DNA from: Psychromarinibacter halotolerans
GTDB taxonomy: Bacteria; Pseudomonadota; Alphaproteobacteria; Rhodobacterales; Rhodobacteraceae
Length of the DNA: 64,000 nucleotides
NCBI RefSeq assembly: GCF_029168315.1
Contig: NZ_JARGYD010000001.1
Span: forward strand, 496,001-560,000
Direction: 5' to 3'
The position numbers and the translations under genes are program-made. The notes below the pieces were generated by a model. That model was not told the origin of the DNA. It saw only the letters and a program-made list of their open reading frames with translations, and did no database searches. Below are positions 33,456 to 42,629 of this stretch, one piece after another. Numbering within the stretch: position 1 is the stretch's first letter; each line of letters opens with the position of its first letter.

Positions 33456-34457
33456 ATGAACACCGCCGCTCTCGACAGACCCCGCTTCGCCCGTGATCGT
33501 TTCGACCCGTTGCCCGGATGGGACGGGCGTGGCGGAACCGACCGCAAGACCGGCGTCGAGATCGAATTCGGCGGACTGACCGAACGCGCGGCGGCGGAAC
33601 TGGCACAGCAAGAACTTGGCGGCACACTGGAAGAACCCGCGCCGCAGTCCTTCGTGGTGAAGGGCTCGGAGCTGGGCGATCTGGAAATCTACCTTGATAC
33701 CGCGTTGCGCAAGAAGGTGTCCGGACAGTGGGCGCGGGCCGGGCTGGACGCCAGCCGCGCCGTGGTGCCGGTGGAACTGGTCACCGCGCCCCTGACGCAG
33801 GACCAGCTGCCGCGTCTTGAAACGCTGATGCAGGCGCTGCATCAGGCGGGCGCGATCGGCACGCGCGGCGGGATGCTGCTGGGCTTCGGCCTGCACCTGA
33901 ACCCGGAACTGGCCGACGAGGGCGGCGCGGACCTGCCCGCCACCGGCACCGCCTATGCCTTCCTTGAGGAATGGTTCCGCCAGACCGACCCGCTGGACAT
34001 GAGCCGCCGCGTGCTGCCGTTCACCGACCGCTATCGGCCCGCGCTGCTGGACGCGCTGGCCGAGGACGGGCCGCTGCCGGGCCTGTCCGGGTTCATGGAG
34101 ATCTACCTTGACCACGTTCACAGCCGGAACCACGGGCTGGACCTGTACCCGGCGATCCGCTTTCTGGACGAGCCGCGCTTCGTAGCGCGGCATGGGTCGG
34201 ATTCCAGCGTCTCGGCGCGGCCCACCTATCACTATCGCCTGCCGGACTGCCGGCTGGGTGACCCCGACTGGACCGTGGCCTATGAATGGAACCGCTGGGC
34301 GCTGGTCGAGCGGGTGGCGCGGATGCCCGATCTTCTGGATGCGTTGCGCGCGGACTGGCGCGGGCGGGGCTGGCTGCGCAACCGGGTGCGTGGCGGATGG
34401 GCCGACACGGTGGACGGCCACCTGCGCGACGCGGGGCTGATCGGGGGCGACGCATGA
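33456..34457 (+). CDS. Amidoligase-family protein (glutamine synthetase-like fold)
   Basis: 333 residues. Metal-binding TGVEIEFGGL (E35, E37), then VPVELVTAPL (E107) and LLGFGLHLNPEL (H147, N149), and LDLYPAIRFLDEPRF near 240, match the amidoligase family: proteins with a glutamine-synthetase-like ATP-dependent ligase fold that form amide bonds between unknown partners. Overlaps the next gene, a class I glutaminase-like hydrolase, by ATGA. This ligase-hydrolase pair has been described by comparative genomics as a two-gene cassette of unknown product. It lies just after lpxB, so an envelope-linked amide is possible but unproven. Confidence 0.85.
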   Translation: MNTAALDRPRFARDRFDPLPGWDGRGGTDRKTGVEIEFGGLTERAAAELAQQELGGTLEEPAPQSFVVKGSELGDLEIYLDTALRKKVSGQWARAGLDASRAVVPVELVTAPLTQDQLPRLETLMQALHQAGAIGTRGGMLLGFGLHLNPELADEGGADLPATGTAYAFLEEWFRQTDPLDMSRRVLPFTDRYRPALLDALAEDGPLPGLSGFMEIYLDHVHSRNHGLDLYPAIRFLDEPRFVARHGSDSSVSARPTYHYRLPDCRLGDPDWTVAYEWNRWALVERVARMPDLLDALRADWRGRGWLRNRVRGGWADTVDGHLRDAGLIGGDA

Positions 34458-35176
34458 GCCGCCCGGTCATCGGCGTGACGACGTCGCAGCGGTCGGGCTG
34501 GCGGATCTTTCCGCTGGTGGCGCTGAACGTGTTTCTTGCGGGCGGGCGGGCGGTGCGCTGGGGCGTGCGGCAGGAACCGGACCTGGAGAAGGTCCACGGT
34601 ATCGTCATCGGCGGCGGCGACGATATCTCGCCTGATTTCTACGGCGGCCGCTTGCAGGCTGCCGCCCGTCTCGATCCGGCACGGGACACGCTGGAACACG
34701 ATCTGTGCTGTGCAGCGTTCGAGCGGAACATCCCCGTGCTGGGGATCTGCCGGGGCAGCCAGATGCTGAACGTCGCGCTGGGGGGCGATCTGCATCAGGA
34801 CGCGTTTTCCGTCTACGAGACTTCGCGCCGCTACAAGACCATCCTGCCGCGCCGCCGCGTGACGGTGGTGCCGGGCACGCGGCTGGCGGGGATCGCGGGA
34901 AAGGCCACGATGCACGTCAACGCGCTGCATTCGCAATCGGTGGCGCGGCTTGGCCACGGGCTGGAGATCGCGGCGCGCGACGAGGGCGGCATGGTTCAGG
35001 CGATCGAGCGGGTGCGCGACCCCTTCGCGGTGGGGGTGCAGTGGCACCCCGAGCACCTGTTCTACCGCAAACGCCAGCGCGCGATTTTCCGGGCGCTGGT
35101 CCACGCCGCTGGCGCCTATCGCGAAACGCGCGGGCAGGTAGAGGCGGTGGACCGGGGTATGCCTGTCAGCGGGTGA
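34454..35176 (+). CDS. Class I glutamine amidotransferase-like hydrolase (gamma-glutamyl-GABA hydrolase family, C26)
   Basis: 240 residues. Complete Cys-His-Glu triad: C99 in VLGICRGSQMLNVALGG, H198 and E200 in VGVQWHPEH, plus the oxyanion loop GIVIGGGDDISP. This is the PuuD-like peptidase C26 group that hydrolyses gamma-glutamyl amides. Translationally coupled to the amidoligase gene, so it probably processes or recycles the amide that the ligase makes, or releases ammonia for it. A family-type extragenic hairpin element follows the stop. Confidence 0.9.
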   Translation: MSRPVIGVTTSQRSGWRIFPLVALNVFLAGGRAVRWGVRQEPDLEKVHGIVIGGGDDISPDFYGGRLQAAARLDPARDTLEHDLCCAAFERNIPVLGICRGSQMLNVALGGDLHQDAFSVYETSRRYKTILPRRRVTVVPGTRLAGIAGKATMHVNALHSQSVARLGHGLEIAARDEGGMVQAIERVRDPFAVGVQWHPEHLFYRKRQRAIFRALVHAAGAYRETRGQVEAVDRGMPVSG

Positions 35177-35177
35177 A

Positions 35178-35252
35178 CGGCCCTGTGGGCCGACAAGGAA
35201 ATCAGCCCTTCGGGCTGATGCCTCCGGCGGGGATATTTGTGGACCAAAGAGG
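35178..35252. repeat. Extragenic double-hairpin element, Rhodobacterales type (copy 2)
   Basis: CGGCCC/GGGCCG (35178-35183 and 35187-35192) and ATCAGCCC/GGGCTGAT (35201-35208 and 35212-35219) are two short stems, followed by CCTCCGGCGGGGATATTTGT and GGACCAAAGAGG. The layout parallels the element at 602-672. It separates two convergent operons and likely terminates both. Confidence 0.65.
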
Positions 35253-35255
35253 CGG

Positions 35256-36038
35256 TCAGCCGCGCTCCAGCCGCTCGATCAGGGCGGGGAGGTCGGCGAC
35301 CGTGTCGATCATGTGGTCGGCGCCAGCGGCGCGCAGGACCTCGGACGCGCCCGCGCGGTAGGCGTCCAGCTCGGCCTCGGTGCAGTGCGCCAGTTCGTCC
35401 GGGGTCTTGCCCACGAAGTTGCCCGACAGCGCAAGCCCCACGGTCACGCAGCCCGCCGCGCGGCCCTCGGCGATGCCGGGGGCGGTATCGTCGACCTTGA
35501 TCACCGCTTCGGGCGGGTAGACGCCGAGATCGACGAAGCATTTGTACATGCCCAGCGGACCGGGGCGGCCTTCGGACAGGTCGTCGGAACACACAAGGTT
35601 GTCGGGGCTGTAGCCCTGCGCCGCCGCGACCGGCAGGACGCGTTCCATGATCGAGCGGGTGTAGCCGGTGGTCGAGCCGATCTTCATGCCGCGCCCGCGC
35701 AGGAACGCGACCGTGTCCAGTGCACCGGGGACAAGGTCGGCGTAGTCGGCGGCGACCTCTTCGTTCATCGGCACGAACACCTCGTAGACGCGGTCGACGT
35801 CGGCATCGGTCGGGGCCGCGCCGTGTTTCGCTTCCCATGCGGCGGCGATCTCGGGCAGGTCCATCATCGCGCGGATGTGGTCCCACTTGGCCGAGCCCAT
35901 CGGCCCGCGCGCCTGATCGATTGTGACCGGAATGCCGAACTGTTCGAAGGCCTTCACGAACACGCCCATCGGCGCGAAGGATCCGAAATCGACCATCGTG
36001 CCCGCCCAGTCGAATACCACTGCCTTGAACATGCTCAT
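35256..36038 (-). CDS. phnX: Phosphonoacetaldehyde hydrolase (phosphonatase)
   Basis: 260 residues from ATG 36038 (GCAGAGGCGGC ribosome site), overlapping the phnW stop by ATGA. HAD fold with nucleophile D10 in FDWAGTMVDFG, where the family's Ala replaces the second Asp. Cap-domain lysine K51 in MGSAKWDHIRAM forms the Schiff base with phosphonoacetaldehyde. Later HAD motifs are GSTTGYTRSIM and VIKVDDTAPGIAEG. It cleaves the C-P bond to acetaldehyde and phosphate. All diagnostic residues are present. Confidence 0.95.
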   Translation of the reverse strand: MSMFKAVVFDWAGTMVDFGSFAPMGVFVKAFEQFGIPVTIDQARGPMGSAKWDHIRAMMDLPEIAAAWEAKHGAAPTDADVDRVYEVFVPMNEEVAADYADLVPGALDTVAFLRGRGMKIGSTTGYTRSIMERVLPVAAAQGYSPDNLVCSDDLSEGRPGPLGMYKCFVDLGVYPPEAVIKVDDTAPGIAEGRAAGCVTVGLALSGNFVGKTPDELAHCTEAELDAYRAGASEVLRAAGADHMIDTVADLPALIERLERG

Positions 36039-37216
36039 GCCGCCTCTGCCTGCTTGTTGCGTTCTTCCAGTGCCGCCGCCGGCGGCGTCGCGTCGGTGAC
36101 GCCCATGTCGGCCAGCGTCTCGGCCACGGCCTGCACCACGCGGGCCATCACGGCGGAGTCCATCCGCCCGATGTGGCCTAGCCGGAAGCTGTCCACCTCC
36201 GTCAGCTTGCCGGGATAGATGATGAAGCCGCGCGCCTTCATGCCGTCGTAGAACGGTTGGAAGGCAAAGGCCGGGTCGGCGGGGCAGAAGAAGGTCGTGA
36301 TGATGGGCGACAGCCAGCGGTCTTCCAGCAGCGTCTCGAACCCCAGCCCGCGCATCCCCGCCACCAGCGTGTCGCGGTTCGCGGCATAGCGGGCGCCGCG
36401 CGCCGGCACGCCGCCCTCGGCCTCGTGCGCATGCAGCGCGGTCAGGAAGGCCGCGACCGCGTGGGTCGGCGGCGTATAGCGCCACTGGCCGGTCTTCTCC
36501 ATCGTCGCCCATTGCGCATAAAGATCCAGCGCCAGCGAGTGGGCGTTGCCCTTCGCGGCCTCCAGGGCATCGGTGCGGACCAGCACGAAGCCGAAGCCGG
36601 GCACGCCCTCGATGCACTTGTTGGCCGAGGACACGATCGCCTGATAGCGGATCTGTGTCGGGGGCAGCGGAATGGCGCCGAAGGCCGACATCGAGTCGAT
36701 CAGCAACGCGCGCCCCGCCGCCTCGACCGCCTGCGCGATTTCGGGGATCGGGTTCAGGATGCCGGACGATGTTTCGCAGTGGATCGCGACGACATGGGTG
36801 ATGGCGGGGTCGGCGGCAAGGATCGCCGCGATCTCGGGGCCGCGCGGGGGCAGGTAATCACCCTTGTCCAACACCTCGACCGCGCGCACCGCATAGCGCA
36901 GGCTGTCCGCCGCACGCTGGCCATAGGCGCCGTTCGCCAGCACCAGCGCCTTGCCGTGTTTCGGAACCAGCGTGCCCAGCATCGCCTCGACCGAGAACGA
37001 CCCCGAGCCCTGCATCGGGACGCAGGTGAAGGCGTCAGACCCTTCGCCCAGCATCGCCACCAGCCGCGCCCGCAGCTCTGCCGTCATGGCGCGGAAATCG
37101 CCATCCCAGCTGCCCCAGTCGCGCAGCATCGCTTCCTTGACCTCGTAGGACGTGGTCAGCGGGCCGGGCGTCAGAAGATAGGGCTCTCCAAGGCGGGGGG
37201 GCTCGAATGTCGGCAT
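36035..37216 (-). CDS. phnW: 2-aminoethylphosphonate:pyruvate aminotransferase
   Basis: 393 residues from ATG 37216, where GAGG is 6 nt upstream; the in-frame ATG two codons earlier (37222) abuts that GAGG. Class V aminotransferase with LLTPGPLTTSYEVK, MQGSGSFSVEA, CETSSGILNPIPEI, and the PLP lysine K200 in SSANKCIEGVPGFGFV. It converts 2-aminoethylphosphonate and pyruvate to phosphonoacetaldehyde and alanine, which PhnX then cleaves. The C-terminus ends in an Ala/Glu-rich tail. No phosphonate transporter genes are adjacent. Confidence 0.95.
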   Translation of the reverse strand: MPTFEPPRLGEPYLLTPGPLTTSYEVKEAMLRDWGSWDGDFRAMTAELRARLVAMLGEGSDAFTCVPMQGSGSFSVEAMLGTLVPKHGKALVLANGAYGQRAADSLRYAVRAVEVLDKGDYLPPRGPEIAAILAADPAITHVVAIHCETSSGILNPIPEIAQAVEAAGRALLIDSMSAFGAIPLPPTQIRYQAIVSSANKCIEGVPGFGFVLVRTDALEAAKGNAHSLALDLYAQWATMEKTGQWRYTPPTHAVAAFLTALHAHEAEGGVPARGARYAANRDTLVAGMRGLGFETLLEDRWLSPIITTFFCPADPAFAFQPFYDGMKARGFIIYPGKLTEVDSFRLGHIGRMDSAVMARVVQAVAETLADMGVTDATPPAAALEERNKQAEAA

Positions 37217-37254
37217 CTGCATCCTCGATCGTTCCGGCTGTTGCCTGACCTATA

Positions 37255-37278
37255 CAACTAGACAAGATGGTCTGTCGA
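37255..37278 (-). promoter_or_regulatory. Possible operator/promoter upstream of phnW
   Basis: In the ~100-bp gap before phnW, AGAC (37260-37263) and GTCT (37270-37273) form a small inverted repeat (TAGACaagatgGTCTG) next to an AT-rich TATACAACTAGAC stretch. Its form resembles GntR/UTRA-type phosphonate operators. Weak evidence. Confidence 0.3.
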
Positions 37279-37321
37279 GGCGGAAACCGGGATGCAGAGC
37301 GACGGCGGTTGGGGGCGGCGG

Positions 37322-37918
37322 TCAGCCGGGCTGGCCGAGGAAGGCCGCCAGTTTCGGCCGCAGCCACGCCCACAGGCCGGGCGCACCGCGCGAGATCGGG
37401 CGACCGACGCGGGCGTCGAGCTTTTCCAGTGTCACGTCGTAGCCGCGCCAGCCAAGGCCGTTGCCCGCAAGGTTGGTCACCGGGCTTTGGAACCGGTCGA
37501 TGGCCTTGGCGAAAACGGCGTCCGGCGTCTCGGCGGCCTCGAACTCGTCCCACAGGGCGCGGAAGCCGTCGCGCTGGTCGTCGGGCAGCAGGCCGAACAA
37601 ACGGTCGGCGGCGGCGGCTTCTGCCGCTTCTTGTGCGGCATGATCGACATTGCCGTGGATCGGGTGATCGCCTGCGTCGATCTCGACGATGTCATGCAGC
37701 AGCAGCATCCGGATCACGCGGTCGATCCGCACCTCGGGCCCGGCCTGATCGGCCAGCACGAGCGCGTACAACATCACGTGCCAGGAATGTTCGGCCGAGT
37801 TTTCTTTGCGCGAGCCATCGATCAACGGTGTGGCACGAAGGATGGATTTCAGCCGGTCGGCTTCCTTCAGGAAAGCGACCTGTGCGTCGAGGCGGGATGT
37901 GAATTCAGATGCGGTCAT
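37322..37918 (-). CDS. HD-domain hydrolase (HDDC2/YfbR-like 5'-nucleotidase type)
   Basis: 198 residues from the ATG at 37918 (MTASEFTSRLDAQVAFLKEA); the frame extends 15 residues further upstream into the preceding terminator, so the shorter start is preferred. Metal-binding H...HD...D residues in ENSAEHSWHVMLYALVLAD and IRMLLLHDIVEIDAGD fit HD_3 phosphohydrolases such as 5'-deoxynucleotidases. A short insert rich in Ala (AAQEAAEAAAADR) follows. Cytoplasmic; exact nucleotide unknown. Downstream of an alpha/beta hydrolase gene on the same strand but separated from it by a strong terminator. Confidence 0.85.
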   Translation of the reverse strand: MTASEFTSRLDAQVAFLKEADRLKSILRATPLIDGSRKENSAEHSWHVMLYALVLADQAGPEVRIDRVIRMLLLHDIVEIDAGDHPIHGNVDHAAQEAAEAAAADRLFGLLPDDQRDGFRALWDEFEAAETPDAVFAKAIDRFQSPVTNLAGNGLGWRGYDVTLEKLDARVGRPISRGAPGLWAWLRPKLAAFLGQPG

Positions 37919-37952
37919 GGCCGCATCTAGGCGGTCGGCGCCGGAAAAGAAA

Positions 37953-37975
37953 AGACCCGCCACTTGGGCGGGTCT
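37953..37975 (-). terminator. Rho-independent terminator of the alpha/beta hydrolase gene
   Basis: AGACCCGCC (37953-37961) pairs perfectly with GGCGGGTCT (37967-37975) around a 5-nt loop. Read on the minus strand it is followed by TTTTCTTTT, giving a classic terminator 28 nt after the stop at 38003. Confidence 0.93.
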
Positions 37976-38002
37976 GTCCGGATACGACGCGCGGCTGATG
38001 CG

Positions 38003-38656
38003 TTAGCGCGTGCTTTCGGTCAGGCGGCGGCGGACATAGCCGTCGACCTCGCCGATCATCTGTTCCATGTGAGGATCTTCGAAGAAGTGGCCTGCGCCCT
38101 CGACCTCGGTGTGGGTGATCGTGATGCCCTTCTGCTCGTGCAGCTTGTCCACCAGCGTGTGCGTGTCACGCGGCGGCGCCACGCGGTCGGCGGTGCCGTT
38201 GATGATCAGGCCCGAGGACGGGCAGGGGGCGAGGAACGAGAAATCGTACATGTTCGCGGGCGGCGAGACCGACACGAAGCCGGTGATCTCGGGGCGCCGC
38301 ATCAGCAGCTGCATCCCGATCCACGCACCGAACGAGAACCCTGCCACCCAGCAATGCTTGGCGTTCTGGTTCATCGACTGAAGGTAGTCGAGCGCCGACG
38401 CGGCATCGGACAACTCGCCCATGCCCTGATCGTATTCGCCCTGGCTGCGTCCCACGCCGCGGAAATTGAACCGCAGAACCGTGAAGCCCATGTTGTGGAA
38501 CGCATAATGCAGGTTGTAGACGACGCGGTTGTTCATCGTCCCGCCGAACTGCGGGTGCGGGTGGAGGATGATGGCAATCGGAGAGTCCTTGGTCTTCTGG
38601 GGATGATACCGCCCCTCAAGACGCCCCTCCGGGCCGGGAAAGATTACCTCGGGCAT
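38003..38656 (-). CDS. Alpha/beta hydrolase (COG2945-like)
   Basis: 217 residues. Ribosome site AAGGAGG 5 nt before the ATG. Family pattern ILHPHPQFGGTMNNRVVYNL, LRFNFRGVGRSQGEYD, nucleophile elbow GFSFGAW (Ser about 107), acid in NGTADRVAPP and His in VEGAGHFFEDP. A complete Ser-Asp-His triad suggests an active cytoplasmic esterase or lipase-like enzyme. Widely conserved, function unsettled. Divergent from iscR. Confidence 0.88.
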   Translation of the reverse strand: MPEVIFPGPEGRLEGRYHPQKTKDSPIAIILHPHPQFGGTMNNRVVYNLHYAFHNMGFTVLRFNFRGVGRSQGEYDQGMGELSDAASALDYLQSMNQNAKHCWVAGFSFGAWIGMQLLMRRPEITGFVSVSPPANMYDFSFLAPCPSSGLIINGTADRVAPPRDTHTLVDKLHEQKGITITHTEVEGAGHFFEDPHMEQMIGEVDGYVRRRLTESTR

Positions 38657-38696
38657 TTGCCTCCTTCTGCTCCTCGTATCATGCCGCGCTAATTCT

Positions 38697-38725
38697 TGAC
38701 GAATTTAGTCAGGCAACTTAGAACA
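38697..38725 (+). promoter_or_regulatory. Putative iscR-suf promoter with overlapping inverted repeat
   Basis: TTGACG (38697-38702) and TAGAAC (38720-38725) are separated by 17 nt, a good sigma70-like pair. Overlapping the -35, TGAC (38698-38701) and GTCA (38709-38712) form an inverted repeat in TTGACgaatttaGTCAGG, well placed for a repressor such as IscR or an iron regulator. The 5' leader to iscR would be about 90 nt. Confidence 0.5.
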
Positions 38726-38822
38726 CTTCTAAAACTTGTTGCGGCACGGCGCCGCTTCGGGTCAGAATGCAGTTAATGATCGTGTCGCTAGAGGTCAATG
38801 GAATAAGGGGGCTGTACGGGCC

Positions 38823-39284
38823 ATGAAACTGTCCACGAAGGGGCGTTACGCAATGGTCGCGCTGGCGGACCTTGCCCTGCAACCCGCCGAATCGCTGTCG
38901 TCGCTGGGCGAACTGTCGAAGCGGCAGAACATTTCGCTTCCGTACCTCGAACAACTCTTCGTCAAGTTGCGGCGCGCCGGTCTGGTGGAATCCGTGCGCG
39001 GGCCTGGCGGCGGCTATCGGCTGGCGCGGCCCCCGGCCGAGATCCGGGTGTCCGAAGTTCTGGGCGCCGTGGACGAGACCGTCAGCGCCATGCACACCGG
39101 CGCGGGCGCGTCGGGCGGATCGTCCGGCAGCCGCGCGCAATCTTTGACGAACCGCCTGTGGGAAGGGCTGTCGGCCCATGTCTACGTGTTCCTGCACCAG
39201 ACCCGCCTGTCGGACGTGATCGAGAACGAGCTGGCCCCCTGTCCCGCAGTCCCCACGCTGTTCGCCGTGGTGGACGAGGACTGA
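38823..39284 (+). CDS. iscR: Rrf2-family regulator IscR, without the usual cluster-binding cysteines
   Basis: 153 residues from ATG 38823 (MKLSTKGRYAMVALADLALQ), the exact IscR-type start. The winged helix and recognition region (LPYLEQLFVKLRRAGLVESV, RGPGGGYRLARPP) are intact. The loop that holds three cysteines in E. coli IscR reads AMHTGAGASGGSSGSRA with none; the only cysteine is C140 near the C-terminus. Rhodobacterales IscR proteins have been reported to bind a cluster without the standard three-Cys set, so this may still sense Fe-S status. First gene of the suf operon. Confidence 0.93.
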   Translation: MKLSTKGRYAMVALADLALQPAESLSSLGELSKRQNISLPYLEQLFVKLRRAGLVESVRGPGGGYRLARPPAEIRVSEVLGAVDETVSAMHTGAGASGGSSGSRAQSLTNRLWEGLSAHVYVFLHQTRLSDVIENELAPCPAVPTLFAVVDED

Positions 39285-39324
39285 CGCCCGACCCCGACCT
39301 TACGAACTGGAAACGGACCCGCCT

Positions 39325-40371
39325 GTGCCCCCACGCGTCTATCTTGACTGGAACGCCACCGCCCCGCTGCGCCCCGAAGCGCGGCAGGCGATGATCGACG
39401 CGATGGACGTGTCCGGCAACCCGTCCTCTGTCCATGCCGAGGGGCGTCGGGCCAAGGCGCTGATCGAGAAAGCGCGCGGGACCATCGCCACGGCCTTCGG
39501 GGCGGACGGCGCGGACATCGTGTTTACTTCGGGCTCGACCGAAGGCGCGGCGCTTGCGCTGGAGGGCAGGGGCCTGCACGGCGCCGAGATCGAGCATGAC
39601 GCGGTCGCGGCGTGGGTCGAAACCGATCTGGCGGTCGCGCCGGATGGAACCGTGACCGTACCGGACCCCGAACACTCCACGTTGCAGAACGCCAATTCCG
39701 AAACCGGCGTGATCCAGACCCTGCCCGAGGGATTGGCCGTCTGCGACGCGACGCAATCGTGGGGCAAGGTGCCGCTGGCTTTCAACTGGATGGGCTGCAC
39801 GATGGCGCTGGCCTCGGCGCACAAGCTGGGCGGGCCCAAGGGGATCGGCGCGCTGATCCTCAAGCGTGGCACCGACCTTGCGGCGCGGATCCGGGGCGGC
39901 GGACAAGAGATGGGCCGCCGGTCGGGGACCGAAAACGTGATCGGAATCGCCGGGTTCGCCGCCGCCGCAGAGGCCGCGATGCGCGATCTTGACGCTGGGA
40001 CATGGGACCGGGTCGAGAAATTTAGAAATATTCTAGAAAGTGGCATTGTGGCCGCCGCACCAGAGGTTATCTTACCCGGAAAAGATTCATCCCGGCTGCC
40101 GAATACCGCGTGCTTCGCGGTTCCCGGCTGGAAGGGCGAAACGCAGGTCATGCAGATGGACCTTGCCGGCTTCGCCATCTCGGCGGGCTCGGCCTGTTCC
40201 AGCGGCAAGGTCCGCGCCAGCCGGGTGCTGACCGCGATGGGATACGACGACGCGGTGGCGTCCTCGGCGATCCGGGTATCACTCGGGCCGGACACCACCG
40301 AAGAGGAAATCGGGCGTTTCATCGACGCCTGGACCGCGCAGTACCGGAAGTTCCGGCAGCGCGCGGCCTGA
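39325..40371 (+). CDS. Cysteine desulfurase, NifS/IscS type (short form)
   Basis: 348 residues from GTG 39325. Class V aminotransferase fold with YLDWNATAPL, the PLP lysine K167 in SAHKLGGPKG and the persulfide cysteine C291 in SAGSACSSGKV with the flexible loop of class I desulfurases. It is about 40-50 residues shorter than typical IscS. It would provide sulfur from cysteine to Fe-S assembly. It is one of two desulfurases in this operon; the other is sufS at 45760. A patch near 40015-40090 is unusually AT-rich for this genome. Confidence 0.9.
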   Translation: MPPRVYLDWNATAPLRPEARQAMIDAMDVSGNPSSVHAEGRRAKALIEKARGTIATAFGADGADIVFTSGSTEGAALALEGRGLHGAEIEHDAVAAWVETDLAVAPDGTVTVPDPEHSTLQNANSETGVIQTLPEGLAVCDATQSWGKVPLAFNWMGCTMALASAHKLGGPKGIGALILKRGTDLAARIRGGGQEMGRRSGTENVIGIAGFAAAAEAAMRDLDAGTWDRVEKFRNILESGIVAAAPEVILPGKDSSRLPNTACFAVPGWKGETQVMQMDLAGFAISAGSACSSGKVRASRVLTAMGYDDAVASSAIRVSLGPDTTEEEIGRFIDAWTAQYRKFRQRAA

Positions 40372-40390
40372 TAGAAGGAAAGGCCAGGAC

Positions 40391-41923
<1,533 letters not shown>

Positions 41924-41963
41924 TGCCGCTGTGCCGTCGGCACTTTCGGTTCGGGGCGCGCAC

Positions 41964-42560
41964 ATGAGCGCCCCAGCCGCAGGCGCGCGTCCCGTGCTGA
42001 CGCTGCCCGAGGCCGAGGCCGACTGCCTGCGCGCGCATTACAGCGCGGCGGGCGTCATCCTCGAATACGGCAGCGGTGGCTCGACAGTGCTTGCGGGAGA
42101 ACTGGGAAAGACGGTGCTGTCGGTCGAGAACGATCTTGACTGGGCCGACGCGATGGACGCGTGGTTCGCCCAGAACCCGCCCAAGGGTCAGGTGACCCTG
42201 CACCGGGTGGACATCGGCAAGACCGAGAAATGGGGCATGCCTTCGGGCGACGCGGGGTGGCGCAGTTATAACCAGTACCCGGTAAGCGTCTGGGATCGCG
42301 ACGATTTCAGGCAGCCGGATCTGGTGCTGATCGACGGACGCTTTCGCGCGGCCTGCTTGTTGACGGTGATGATGCGCACGCTGAAAGCGGTGACGGTGCT
42401 GTTCGACGACTATGCCGAGCGCACCCGCTATCATGCGGTGGAACGCTGGATCAGGCCGGTCGCGATGCATGGCCGGATGGCCGTGTTCGAAGCGGCGCCC
42501 TGGACCCTGCCGCCGCGCGACCTTGCGGCGGTGCTGAAGATATTCAACAGGCCGCTTTAG
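41964..42560 (+). CDS. Methyltransferase-like protein embedded in the suf operon
   Basis: 198 residues from ATG 41964. A Rossmann-type SAM-binding start is seen in GVILEYGSGGSTVLAGELG (about 30-48), followed by VLSVENDLDWADAMDAW and DLVLIDGRFRAACLL, the layout of small class I methyltransferases; no target-specific motif is recognised. The gene lies 40 bp after sufB and 69 bp before sufC on the same strand, splitting the normally adjacent sufB-sufC pair. It may modify a suf component or be a passenger; function unknown. Confidence 0.72.
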   Translation: MSAPAAGARPVLTLPEAEADCLRAHYSAAGVILEYGSGGSTVLAGELGKTVLSVENDLDWADAMDAWFAQNPPKGQVTLHRVDIGKTEKWGMPSGDAGWRSYNQYPVSVWDRDDFRQPDLVLIDGRFRAACLLTVMMRTLKAVTVLFDDYAERTRYHAVERWIRPVAMHGRMAVFEAAPWTLPPRDLAAVLKIFNRPL

Positions 42561-42629
42561 GCGGCTGGACGGAAACCGGCGACGGGCAGAGCGCTGCCGC
42601 GTCGCACACGAACGATACGAGGAAGAAAA

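Noticed and set aside
31749..34421. Open frame of about 890 codons opposite lpxI, lpxB and the amidoligase gene
   Set aside because: High-GC shadow frame; it spans several real genes and their intergenic repeat and has no ribosome site or recognisable domain.
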